This document shows positions 1 to 9,520 of a DNA stretch of 9,520 nucleotides, piece by piece. The translations under genes and the position numbers were made by a program. Position 1 is the first letter of the stretch, and every line of letters starts with the position of its first letter. The notes below the pieces were generated by a model, which saw nothing but the letters and a program-made list of their open reading frames with translations, searched no databases and was not told where the DNA came from. This stretch comes from Chromatiales bacterium (GTDB lineage: Bacteria; Pseudomonadota; Gammaproteobacteria; CAMYNG01): assembly GCA_027021685.1 (NCBI GenBank), contig JALUTW010000138.1, positions 1 through 9,520 on the forward strand. Reading direction: 5' to 3'.

Positions 1-687
1 GTGGGCCGCGACGCCGGCGAGCTGGCGGGGCTGGGCGCGCTGGGCGTGACCGTGGGCGACGACCCGGCCGCGGCGGCGGAGTCTTTCGACGTGCTCATCG
101 ACTTCACCCTGCCCGAGGCCACCGCCGCCCATCTGGCCCTGTGCCGGGAGGCGGGCAAGCGCCTGGTCATCGGTACCACCGGCCTCGACGAGTCCCGGAA
201 GCAGGCCATCCGCGAGGCCGGGGCCGACATCGGCATCGTCTTCGCCCCCAACATGAGCGTGGGCGTCAACCTCTGCCTCAAGCTGCTGGAGACCGCCGCC
301 CGGGTCCTGGGTGACGGGGTGGACGTGGAGATCGTCGAGGCCCATCACCGGCACAAGGTGGACGCCCCCTCCGGCACCGCCCTGGCCATGGGCGAGGCGG
401 TGGCCCGCACCCTGGGCCGGGACCTGCAGGAGTGCGCGGTGTACGGCCGCCACGGCCACACCGGCGAGCGCGACCGGCGCACCATCGGCTTTTCCACCAT
501 CCGTGCCGGGGACATCGTGGGCGAGCACACGGTGATGTTCGCCGGCACCGGCGAGCGGGTGGAGATCACCCACAAGGCCTCCTCGCGCATGACCTTCGCC
601 ACCGGCGCGGTGCGGGCGGCCCTGTGGCTCATGGACCGCCCGGCGGGGGTCTACGACATGCAGGACGTGCTCGGCCTGCGCGGCTGA
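1..687 (+). CDS. dapB: 4-hydroxy-tetrahydrodipicolinate reductase, 5'-truncated by the window edge
   Basis: DapB reduces 4-hydroxy-tetrahydrodipicolinate with NAD(P)H in the cytoplasm, in the diaminopimelate/lysine pathway that also supplies peptidoglycan. The visible 228 residues align with E. coli DapB from about residue 45 onward, so some 44 residues with the Rossmann GxxGxxG loop lie off the left edge. The GTG at position 1 is therefore an internal valine codon, not the start. Visible motifs are GTTG at 58-61 (cofactor side) and the family signature at 110-127, EIVEAHHRHKVDAPSGTA, with the catalytic His115/His116 pair and Lys119. The C-terminal substrate-binding and tetramer region (GDIVGEHTVMF, THKASSRMTFA) is intact and ends at TGA 685-687. 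The order dapB then carA is standard in gammaproteobacteria; the promoter at 698-726 suggests carAB can be transcribed separately. Identity is essentially certain. Confidence 0.97.
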   Translation: MGRDAGELAGLGALGVTVGDDPAAAAESFDVLIDFTLPEATAAHLALCREAGKRLVIGTTGLDESRKQAIREAGADIGIVFAPNMSVGVNLCLKLLETAARVLGDGVDVEIVEAHHRHKVDAPSGTALAMGEAVARTLGRDLQECAVYGRHGHTGERDRRTIGFSTIRAGDIVGEHTVMFAGTGERVEITHKASSRMTFATGAVRAALWLMDRPAGVYDMQDVLGLRG

Positions 688-697
688 GGCGGCGGTC

Positions 698-726
698 TGG
701 TCACCGCCGCCGGGCTCGGTTACAAT
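698..726 (+). promoter_or_regulatory. Candidate sigma70-type promoter for carAB
   Basis: TGGTCA (698-703, 4/6 match to TTGACA) is separated by exactly 17 bp from TACAAT (721-726, 5/6 match to TATAAT). It begins 11 bp after the dapB stop in an otherwise very GC-rich stretch. The predicted start point is about 732-734, at the junction of a C run (728-732) and GG, leaving a leader of about 100 nt before carA. I see no ArgR box or PurR box in the gap. The call rests only on hexamers and spacing. Confidence 0.55.
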
Positions 727-768
727 TCCCCCGGTCCGAAAAACTTTTTTCCGGCCGCGTCAGTTCTG

Positions 769-804
769 AAACGGGAGCTTCCCCTGGGATGCCTCCCGTT
801 TTTT
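769..804 (+). terminator. Intrinsic terminator-like hairpin in the dapB–carA gap (dapB terminator and/or carAB attenuator)
   Basis: AAACGGGAG (769-777) pairs perfectly with CTCCCGTTT (793-801) around a 15-nt loop, and a run of six T (799-804) follows at once. It could simply terminate dapB readthrough. However, it also lies downstream of the candidate carAB promoter at 698-726, about 36 nt into that transcript, so most carAB transcripts from it would have to pass the hairpin. That makes attenuation possible. The long loop makes it weaker than the terminator after ftsH. Confidence 0.6.
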
Positions 805-821
805 GCACGCGCGCCCCGTGT

Positions 822-834
822 GGAGGCTTCGTTG
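822..834 (+). promoter_or_regulatory. carA ribosome binding site deciding a TTG start
   Basis: GGAGG at 822-826 stands 5 nt before TTG at 832-834. This supports TTG over the upstream in-frame GTG at 820, which overlaps the Shine-Dalgarno and has none of its own. Starting at TTG also gives the N-terminus MTKPALLALENG, which aligns without gap to E. coli CarA (MIKSALLVLEDG), itself reported to start at UUG. Confidence 0.85.
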
Positions 835-2004
835 ACGAAACCGGCCCTGCTCGCCCTGGAAAACGGCGCCGTCTTCCACGGTGTCGGGATCGGTGTTTCC
901 GGGCAGGCCGTGGGCGAGGTGGTGTTCAACACCGCCATCACGGGCTACCAGGAGATCCTCACCGATCCCTCCTACGCCCGCCAGATCGTCACTCTCACCT
1001 ACCCCCACATCGGCAACACCGGCACCACGCCGGAGGACGAGGAGTCCTCCCACGTGCATGCCGCCGGCCTGGTGATCCGCGACCTGCCGCCGCGCCCGTC
1101 GAGCTGGCGCAGCCGCGAGCCGCTGCCGGCCTACCTGGAGCGCCAGCAGGTGGTGGCCATCGCCGGCATCGACACCCGGCGCCTGACCCGGATCCTGCGC
1201 GAGGAGGGGGCCCAGAACGGCTGCATCCTGGCCGGCGACGGCATCGACGAGCACGCCGCGCTGGCCGCCGCGCGCGGCTTTCCCGGCCTCAAGGGCATGG
1301 ACCTGGCCCGCGAGGTCACCACCCACATGCCCTACGAGTGGGCCCAGGGGACCTGGACCCTGGAGGCCGGCCTGCCGCCGGCGCCGGAGCACCTGGACCA
1401 GGCCCTGCCCTACCACGTGGTGGCCTACGACTTCGGGGTCAAGCGCAACATCCTGCGCATGCTGGTGGACCGCGGCTGCCGGGTCACCGTGGTGCCGGCC
1501 CTGACCCCGGCGGCCGAGGTGCTCAAGCTGGCCCCCGACGGGGTGTTCCTGTCCAACGGTCCCGGCGACCCCGAGCCCTGCACCTATGCCATCGCCGCCA
1601 TCCGCGAGCTGCTGGACACCGGCCTGCCCCTGTTCGGCATCTGCCTCGGCCACCAGCTCCTGGGGCTGGCCTGCGGCGCGCGCACGGTGAAGATGAAGTT
1701 CGGCCACCACGGCGCCAACCACCCGGTGCAGGACCTGGACACGGGGCGGGTGATGATCACCAGCCAGAACCACGGCTTCGCCGTGGACGAGGACAGCCTG
1801 CCGGCCAACGTGCGCGCCACCCACCGGTCCCTGTTCGACGGCTCGCTGCAGGGCATCGCGCTCACCGACCGCCCGGCCTTCGGCTTCCAGGGCCACCCCG
1901 AGGCCAGCCCCGGGCCCCACGACGTGGCGCACCTGTTCGACCAGTTCGTGAAACTGGTCGAACAGGGACGAGGGACGAGGGACGAGGGACGAGGAGGAGA
2001 GTGA
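832..2004 (+). CDS. carA: Carbamoyl-phosphate synthase, small (glutaminase) subunit
   Basis: CarA hydrolyses glutamine and passes ammonia through a tunnel to CarB, which makes carbamoyl phosphate for arginine and pyrimidine synthesis in the cytoplasm. From the TTG start it is 390 residues (E. coli 382). The N-terminal CPSase small-chain domain covers about 1-150 (GEVVFNTAITGYQEILTDPSY). A class I glutamine amidotransferase domain covers about 195-378, with nucleophile Cys271 in GICLGHQ and His355/Glu357 in GHPEASPGPHD. The family-like sequence ends at Gln378 (E. coli Gln376); the last 12 residues, GRGTRDEGRGGE, are encoded by a 7-bp tandem repeat and adjoining purine-rich sequence and look like a non-native tail replacing the usual short basic end. 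The catalytic core is unaffected. It is followed after 32 bp by carB, surely in the same operon. Confidence 0.98.
   Translation: MTKPALLALENGAVFHGVGIGVSGQAVGEVVFNTAITGYQEILTDPSYARQIVTLTYPHIGNTGTTPEDEESSHVHAAGLVIRDLPPRPSSWRSREPLPAYLERQQVVAIAGIDTRRLTRILREEGAQNGCILAGDGIDEHAALAAARGFPGLKGMDLAREVTTHMPYEWAQGTWTLEAGLPPAPEHLDQALPYHVVAYDFGVKRNILRMLVDRGCRVTVVPALTPAAEVLKLAPDGVFLSNGPGDPEPCTYAIAAIRELLDTGLPLFGICLGHQLLGLACGARTVKMKFGHHGANHPVQDLDTGRVMITSQNHGFAVDEDSLPANVRATHRSLFDGSLQGIALTDRPAFGFQGHPEASPGPHDVAHLFDQFVKLVEQGRGTRDEGRGGE
1964..1991 (+). repeat. Four perfect tandem copies of the 7-bp unit AGGGACG across the carA 3' end
   Basis: Copies lie at 1964-1970, 1971-1977, 1978-1984 and 1985-1991, followed by the related AGGAGGAGA (1992-2000). 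The array lies inside the carA frame and writes the tail after Gln378. Because 7 is not a multiple of 3, gain or loss of one copy would change the reading frame and the stop codon. From memory, similar GGGACGA heptamer runs turn up near gene ends in several GC-rich proteobacterial genomes; I cannot check that here. Confidence 0.9.
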
Positions 2005-2033
2005 CCTCGAGGGTCGGGATTCGTCTCGGATAA
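2001..2033 (+). CDS. Possible 10-codon minicistron bridging carA and carB (speculative)
   Basis: GTG at 2001 overlaps the carA stop as GTGA. The frame reads MTSRVGIRLG and stops at TAA 2031-2033, three bases before the carB ATG at 2037. A strong purine tract (AGGAGG 1992-1997) lies just upstream, though its 3-nt spacing to the GTG is short; GAGG at 1991-1994 gives 6 nt. carB itself has only a weak Shine-Dalgarno (GGA at 2028-2030). Translation of this tiny frame could hand ribosomes from carA to carB. The peptide resembles nothing I know, and the arrangement may be chance. Confidence 0.2.
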   Translation: MTSRVGIRLG

Positions 2034-2036
2034 CAG

Positions 2037-5257
<3,221 letters not shown>

Positions 5258-5261
<4 letters not shown>

Positions 5262-5734
5262 GCAAGGTACCCCTGACCAGGCGCGGCGCGGAGAAGCTGC
5301 GCGAAGAGCTCAACGATCTGAAGAACGTTCAGCGTCCCCGGGTGATCCAGGCCATCGCCGAGGCGCGCGAGCACGGCGACCTCAAGGAAAATGCGGAGTA
5401 CCACGCCGCCCGCGAGCAGCAGAGCTTCATCGAGGGGCGCATCAAGGAGATCGAGAGCAAGCTGGCCAATGCCCAGATCATCGACGTGGCCAGCCTCGAT
5501 GCCAACGGCAAGATCGTGTTCGGGGCCACGGTGGAGCTCATCGATGCCGACACCGGCGACGAGTTCACCTACCAGATCGTGGGCGAGGACGAGGCCGACA
5601 TCAGCCAGGGACTGCTGTCGGTGAATTCCCCCATCGCCCGCGCCCTCATCGGCAAGTACGAGGGCGACGAGGTCACGGTCCAGACCCCGGGCGGGACCAA
5701 GACCTTCGAGATCATTTCGGTCAAGTACATCTAG
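5258..5734 (+). CDS. greA: Transcription elongation factor GreA
   Basis: GreA enters the secondary channel of RNA polymerase and stimulates cleavage of the 3' end of backtracked RNA, rescuing stalled complexes. The 158 residues equal the E. coli length. An N-terminal antiparallel coiled coil (about 1-75) carries the conserved tip REHGDLKENAEYHAAREQQ with the acidic residues Asp41 and Glu44 that help hold the catalytic metal. The C-terminal FKBP-like domain (about 80-158) has GATVELIDADTGDEFTYQIVG and SVNSPIARALIGK. The ATG overlaps the carB stop as ATGA and has GGGAG at 5245-5249, so it is probably co-transcribed and translationally coupled with carB. No terminator is visible between it and the next gene. 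Confidence 0.98.
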
Positions 5735-5752
5735 GCGCCGCCGTCCCCACCC

Positions 5753-6247
5753 ATGCCTCCGTTCCGCCTGCAGGCCGCCGTCCGCGCGGGCGAGCGCGTG
5801 CTGCTCGCCCTGTGGGCGGGGGCCATGTGGACCGCGGGCTACATCGCGGCGCCGCTGCTGTTCGCGCGCCTGGACGATCGCGCCCTGGCGGGCACGCTGG
5901 CGGGCGGGCTGTTCTCGGTGGTGGCCGTGCTGGGGCTTGCCTGCGGGGGCCTGCTGCTGGCGGTCCAGGCCGTGCGCCACGGCCGTCACGTCTGGCGGCG
6001 CTGGCGGGCGGTGCTGCTGGCGGCCATGGTGGCGGTGACCCTGGCCGGGGAGCTGGGCCTGCAGCCGCGCCTGGCGGCCCTGCGCGCGGCGGGGCTGGAG
6101 GGCCCCGCGGCGCGGGCCTTCGGCCGCCTGCACGGCCTCGCCTCGGTCCTGTTCCTGTGCAACAGCCTGGGCGCCCTGGTGCTGGTGGCGGCGGGACCGG
6201 ATCAGCCCCGCGGCAGGCGCAGCACCGGGGGCTCGGCGGGCCGGTAG
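5753..6247 (+). CDS. DUF4149-type integral membrane protein of unknown function
   Basis: A hydrophobic 164-residue protein with four predicted membrane helices, at about 15-37, 49-73, 86-103 and 127-147. Conserved-looking features are the ERVLLALWAGAMWTAGYIAAPLLF first helix and a late RLHGLASVLFLCN helix, as in the DUF4149 family (TMEM205-like fold). I recognise it from this pattern and from its place between greA and yhbY in other gammaproteobacteria. The function is unknown. It starts 18 bp after greA. No Shine-Dalgarno is visible before the ATG; the internal GTG at 5798 is a poorer choice because it would begin directly at the first helix. The tail after about residue 148 (PDQPRGRRSTGGSAGR) is charged and overlaps the 3' end of yhbY on the other strand by 46 bp, so it is constrained by that gene. 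Confidence 0.8.
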   Translation: MPPFRLQAAVRAGERVLLALWAGAMWTAGYIAAPLLFARLDDRALAGTLAGGLFSVVAVLGLACGGLLLAVQAVRHGRHVWRRWRAVLLAAMVAVTLAGELGLQPRLAALRAAGLEGPAARAFGRLHGLASVLFLCNSLGALVLVAAGPDQPRGRRSTGGSAGR

Positions 6248-6498
6248 AACACCGCCATGCGGCCGATGGCCTGGACCAGGGCGGCACCGCAGCGGCCGGC
6301 GATGTCCGCGGCCAGGGCCTCGCGCGCGGCCCGGTGGCCGGGCAGGCGCACCTTGATCAGTTCGTGGTGGGCCAGGGCGGCGTCGATTTCGGCCAGCACC
6401 GCCTCGTGCAGGCCGGCGGCGCCCACCAGGACCACGGGTTTGAGATGATGGGCCCGGGCGCGGAGAAAACGCCGCTGTCCGGGGGTCAGACCAGGCAT
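6202..6498 (-). CDS. yhbY: Ribosome assembly RNA-binding protein YhbY (CRM domain)
   Basis: A 98-residue single CRM (CRS1-YhbY) domain protein; E. coli YhbY has 97. It starts MPGLTPGQRRFLRARAHHLKPVVLVGAAGL, containing the family's xLKPVVxxGxxGL loop (about 19-30) that contacts RNA. It continues with LAEIDAALAHHELIKVRL (35-52) and ends VQAIGRMAVFYRPAEPPVLRLPR. The E. coli protein associates with pre-50S particles; that role is inferred here from the family. It is transcribed opposite to its neighbours, as in E. coli, divergent from rlmE. Its ATG (6498 to 6496) is the only methionine near the start of the domain. A weak GGA lies upstream, and a possible promoter (GTGACG-17-TACACT, read on the minus strand) lies at 6536-6564. 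The 3' end overlaps the convergent DUF4149 gene by 46 bp. Confidence 0.96.
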   Translation of the reverse strand: MPGLTPGQRRFLRARAHHLKPVVLVGAAGLHEAVLAEIDAALAHHELIKVRLPGHRAAREALAADIAGRCGAALVQAIGRMAVFYRPAEPPVLRLPRG

Positions 6499-6772
6499 GA
6501 AACGGATTCCGGATGACAGTCCATCGGGGCGCGCCAGTGTAGCGGGGACGGGCCGGCCCGTCACCCCGGGGGCGGTCCTGGCCCCGGTCAAGCGCGACCT
6601 GGGCATCCTGCTGGTGCTGGCCTTCCCCGTGTGGGTGGGGGCCGAACGGGGCATCGCCGAGCCCGGCCTGCGGGCCCTGGTGCTGGGGGCCTTCGGGGGC
6701 CTGGCTGCGGCCTGGGTCGCCCTGCGCGCCCGCCGGGTCCTGCGCGACCTGGCCCGGCGGGGGGAGGGCTGA
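6497..6772 (+). CDS. Possible small two-helix membrane protein (hypothetical, start uncertain)
   Basis: A 91-residue frame with two hydrophobic stretches (about 35-50, LGILLVLAFPVWVGAE, and 56-76) and a basic tail (RARRVLRDLARR). It fills the gap between divergent yhbY and rlmE and stops 2 bp before the rlmE GTG, which fits a gene translationally linked to rlmE. From about codon 18 nearly every codon ends in G or C, like its neighbours. Codons 2-15 do not (AAA, ATT, GAT, AGT, CCA, GTA), so the N-terminal part is probably not translated and the ATG at 6497 is doubtful; it also shares CATG with the yhbY start and has no clear Shine-Dalgarno. No ATG, GTG or TTG lies in frame between there and the first helix; a CTG at 6578 preceded by GGGGG (6568-6572) is the only alternative I see. 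I do not recognise a family. Confidence 0.4.
   Translation: MKRIPDDSPSGRASVAGTGRPVTPGAVLAPVKRDLGILLVLAFPVWVGAERGIAEPGLRALVLGAFGGLAAAWVALRARRVLRDLARRGEG
6536..6564 (-). promoter_or_regulatory. Candidate yhbY promoter
   Basis: Read on the minus strand, GTGACG (complement of 6559-6564, 4/6) and TACACT (complement of 6536-6541, 4/6 with both highly conserved outer bases) are 17 bp apart, about 38 bp before the yhbY start codon. The stretch 6497-6541 is less GC-rich than its surroundings, as expected of a non-coding control region. Support is moderate at best. Confidence 0.35.
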
Positions 6773-6777
6773 GCGTG
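6762..6777 (+). promoter_or_regulatory. rlmE ribosome binding site and GTG start
   Basis: GGGAGGG at 6762-6768 is followed after 6 nt by GTG 6775-6777. This selects GTG as the rlmE start and gives MARSRSSRRWLQEH, matching the family N-terminus. The site lies within the last codons of the small upstream frame, so the two would be translationally linked if that frame is real. Confidence 0.8.
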
Positions 6778-7404
6778 GCCCGCAGCCGCAGCAGCCGGCG
6801 CTGGCTGCAGGAGCACCGCGGCGACCCCCACGTGAAGCGGGCCCGGGCCGAGGGCTGGCGCTCGCGCGCGGCCCTCAAGCTGGAGGAGCTGGACCGCCGC
6901 GACCGCCTGCTGCGGCCGGGCATGACGGTGGTGGACCTGGGTGCGGCCCCCGGCGGCTGGTCCCAGTACGCCGCCCGCCGCCTGGCCGGCCGCGGCCGGG
7001 TCCTGGCCCTGGACCGGCTGCCCATGGAGGCCCTGCCCGGGGTGGAGTTCATCCAGGGCGACTTCACCGAGGCCGGCCCCCTGGAGGCCCTGCGCGCGGC
7101 CCTGGGCGGGGATCCGGTCCACCTTGTAATGTCGGACATGGCCCCCAATCTCAGTGGCATGAAGGCCGTGGACCAGCCACGGGCCATGTATCTGGCCGAG
7201 CTGGCCCTGGACCTGGCCGAGGAAGTCCTTGCTCCGGGCGGGGACTTTCTGGTGAAGGTGTTCCAGGGCGAGGGGCTGGACGCCTACCGCCAGCGGCTGC
7301 GGGAACGCTTCGGGCGCCTGCTCACGCGCAAGCCCGGGGCCTCGCGCGCGCGCTCCGCGGAGGTCTACCTGCTGGCACGCGGCTATACTAGTGTAGTAAC
7401 GTAG
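6775..7404 (+). CDS. rlmE: 23S rRNA (uridine-2552-2'-O)-methyltransferase RlmE (FtsJ/RrmJ)
   Basis: RlmE methylates the 2'-OH of U2552 in the peptidyl-transferase A loop of 23S rRNA using S-adenosylmethionine, late in 50S maturation. The 209 residues equal the E. coli length. A basic N-terminus (MARSRSSRRWLQEH) precedes the Rossmann-like fold with SAM-binding motif VVDLGAAPGGWSQY (52-65). The catalytic K-D-K-E set is complete: Lys35, Asp121 (VMSDMAPN), Lys161 (LVKVFQGEG) and Glu196 (SAEVYL). It sits directly before ftsH (38-bp gap), the classical rlmE–ftsH (rrmJ–hflB) pair, heat-shock induced in E. coli; I found no sigma32-like site here. The last codons (TAT ACT AGT GTA GTA) are unusually AT-rich for this genome and hold a promoter-like TATACT. 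Confidence 0.98.
   Translation: MARSRSSRRWLQEHRGDPHVKRARAEGWRSRAALKLEELDRRDRLLRPGMTVVDLGAAPGGWSQYAARRLAGRGRVLALDRLPMEALPGVEFIQGDFTEAGPLEALRAALGGDPVHLVMSDMAPNLSGMKAVDQPRAMYLAELALDLAEEVLAPGGDFLVKVFQGEGLDAYRQRLRERFGRLLTRKPGASRARSAEVYLLARGYTSVVT
7384..7389 (+). promoter_or_regulatory. Possible -10 element for ftsH inside the end of rlmE
   Basis: TATACT (5/6 match to TATAAT) lies 54 bp before the ftsH TTG, in the last codons of rlmE, where the sequence turns sharply AT-rich. No acceptable -35 is found at 16-18 bp spacing (best AGGTCT at 7361-7366), so the call is weak. It overlaps a small inverted repeat, TACTA-GTG-TAGTA (7386-7398). Confidence 0.2.
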
Positions 7405-7431
7405 GCCGAGGAACGGCTGCTGAACATATAT

Positions 7432-7442
7432 AGAGGTATCCC

Positions 7443-7445
<3 letters not shown>
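7432..7445 (+). promoter_or_regulatory. ftsH ribosome binding site deciding a TTG start
   Basis: AGAGG at 7432-7436 is followed after 6 nt by TTG 7443-7445. The resulting N-terminus MSDLAKNIILWVIIAIILM matches the E. coli FtsH start (MAKNLILWLVIAVVLM) with a two-residue extension. No ATG occurs before the first membrane helix. Confidence 0.8.
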
Positions 7446-9380
<1,935 letters not shown>

Positions 9381-9404
9381 CCCTGCCCGCGGGCGAACCC
9401 ATGC

Positions 9405-9435
9405 AACGGCGGACATCGCGTCCGCCGTTTTCTTT
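9405..9435 (+). terminator. Intrinsic terminator after ftsH
   Basis: A perfect 10-bp stem, AACGGCGGAC (9405-9414) with GTCCGCCGTT (9420-9429), has a 5-nt loop ATCGC and a T-rich tail TTTTCTTT (9428-9435). It begins 25 bp after the ftsH stop and closes the rlmE–ftsH unit. Confidence 0.93.
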
Positions 9436-9460
9436 GCCCGCCGGGCTGAAAATGTCGGTT

Positions 9461-9493
9461 CCCTCTCCCTCCGGGAGAGGGACAGGGTGAGGG
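9461..9493. repeat. Palindromic REP-like repeat
   Basis: CCCTCTCCC (9461-9469) and GGGAGAGGG (9473-9481) form a perfect 9-bp stem around TCC, followed by GGGTGAGGG (9485-9493). This CCCTCTCCC/GGGAGAGGG/GGGTGAGGG pattern is, from memory, a common dispersed intergenic element in GC-rich proteobacteria. It has no T tail, so it is unlikely to be a terminator. The whole 140-bp stretch after ftsH holds only this, the terminator and a small palindrome (9501-9510); no gene start is recognisable before the window ends. Confidence 0.65.
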
Positions 9494-9520
9494 GGTGCGA
9501 ACGGTACCGTGCGCCAGGCG

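Noticed and set aside
1..3. GTG at position 1 as the start of dapB
   Set aside because: The alignment with E. coli DapB begins near its residue 45 and the NAD(P)H-binding glycine loop is missing, so the gene continues off the window edge.
736..754. Second hairpin CCG-AAA/TTT-CCGG in the carA leader
   Set aside because: It needs a bulge and rests largely on three A-T pairs; too weak to call as a structure, although it could mark a U-rich pause.
733..820. pyrBI-style translated leader peptide before the carA hairpin
   Set aside because: No ATG, GTG or TTG lies between the predicted start and the hairpin. The ATG at 789 lies in the hairpin loop and its frame has no nearby stop.
432..2033. 533-codon plus-strand frame spanning dapB end and carA
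   Set aside because: Arg/Pro/Gly/His-rich shadow crossing a promoter, a terminator and two real genes in another frame. Only its last 10 codons are considered, as a separate possible minicistron.
7373..7388. Sigma54-like TGGCACG before ftsH
   Set aside because: The -24-like half is good, but four bases later the sequence is TATAC instead of TTGCA, lacking the required GC at -12.
9501..9510. Perfect palindrome ACGGTACCGT
   Set aside because: A 10-bp self-complementary word is expected by chance at this scale, and no gene start is visible after it to interpret it as an operator.
9381..9520. Absence of folP after ftsH
   Set aside because: Only 140 bp follow ftsH before the window ends, so presence or absence of folP cannot be judged.

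Overview
The window is a housekeeping locus from a GC-rich gammaproteobacterium. The gene order dapB–carA–carB–greA–(DUF4149)–yhbY(reverse)–rlmE–ftsH is the conserved gammaproteobacterial arrangement, and the proteins align nearly residue for residue with the E. coli versions from memory. Very high GC, strongly GC-biased third codon positions and a DUF4149 gene next to greA suggest a Chromatiales/Ectothiorhodospiraceae-like lineage. That placement is a guess and no genus can be named.

Layout. Positions 1-687 are the 3' part of dapB (lysine/diaminopimelate pathway), with about 44 codons missing off the left edge. A 144-bp gap (688-831) holds a good sigma70-type promoter, a terminator-like hairpin followed by six T, and the Shine-Dalgarno of carA. 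carA (TTG start at 832) and carB (2037-5261) encode the two subunits of carbamoyl-phosphate synthetase, which feeds arginine and pyrimidine synthesis. The end of carA carries four copies of a 7-bp repeat. carB overlaps greA (transcript cleavage factor) by ATGA. A four-helix DUF4149 membrane protein follows and converges with, and overlaps, yhbY (ribosome-associated RNA-binding protein, minus strand). Between yhbY and rlmE lies a weakly supported small membrane ORF. rlmE (23S rRNA 2'-O-methyltransferase) and ftsH (membrane AAA+ protease, TTG start) form a forward pair closed by a strong intrinsic terminator at 9405-9435. A hairpin repeat of a dispersed-repeat type sits at 9461-9493.

How the genes work together. 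dapB and carAB are amino acid and nucleotide biosynthesis; greA, yhbY, rlmE and ftsH serve transcription elongation, ribosome maturation and membrane protein quality control. Every active-site and allosteric residue I could check in CarA, CarB, RlmE and FtsH is present.

I see no mobile element, defence system, CRISPR array, tRNA or rRNA, and no convincing undescribed multi-gene system. The parts worth a second look are regulatory: the carA leader, the heptamer repeat and possible minicistron between carA and carB, and AT-rich promoter-like codon choices near the ends of carB and rlmE.
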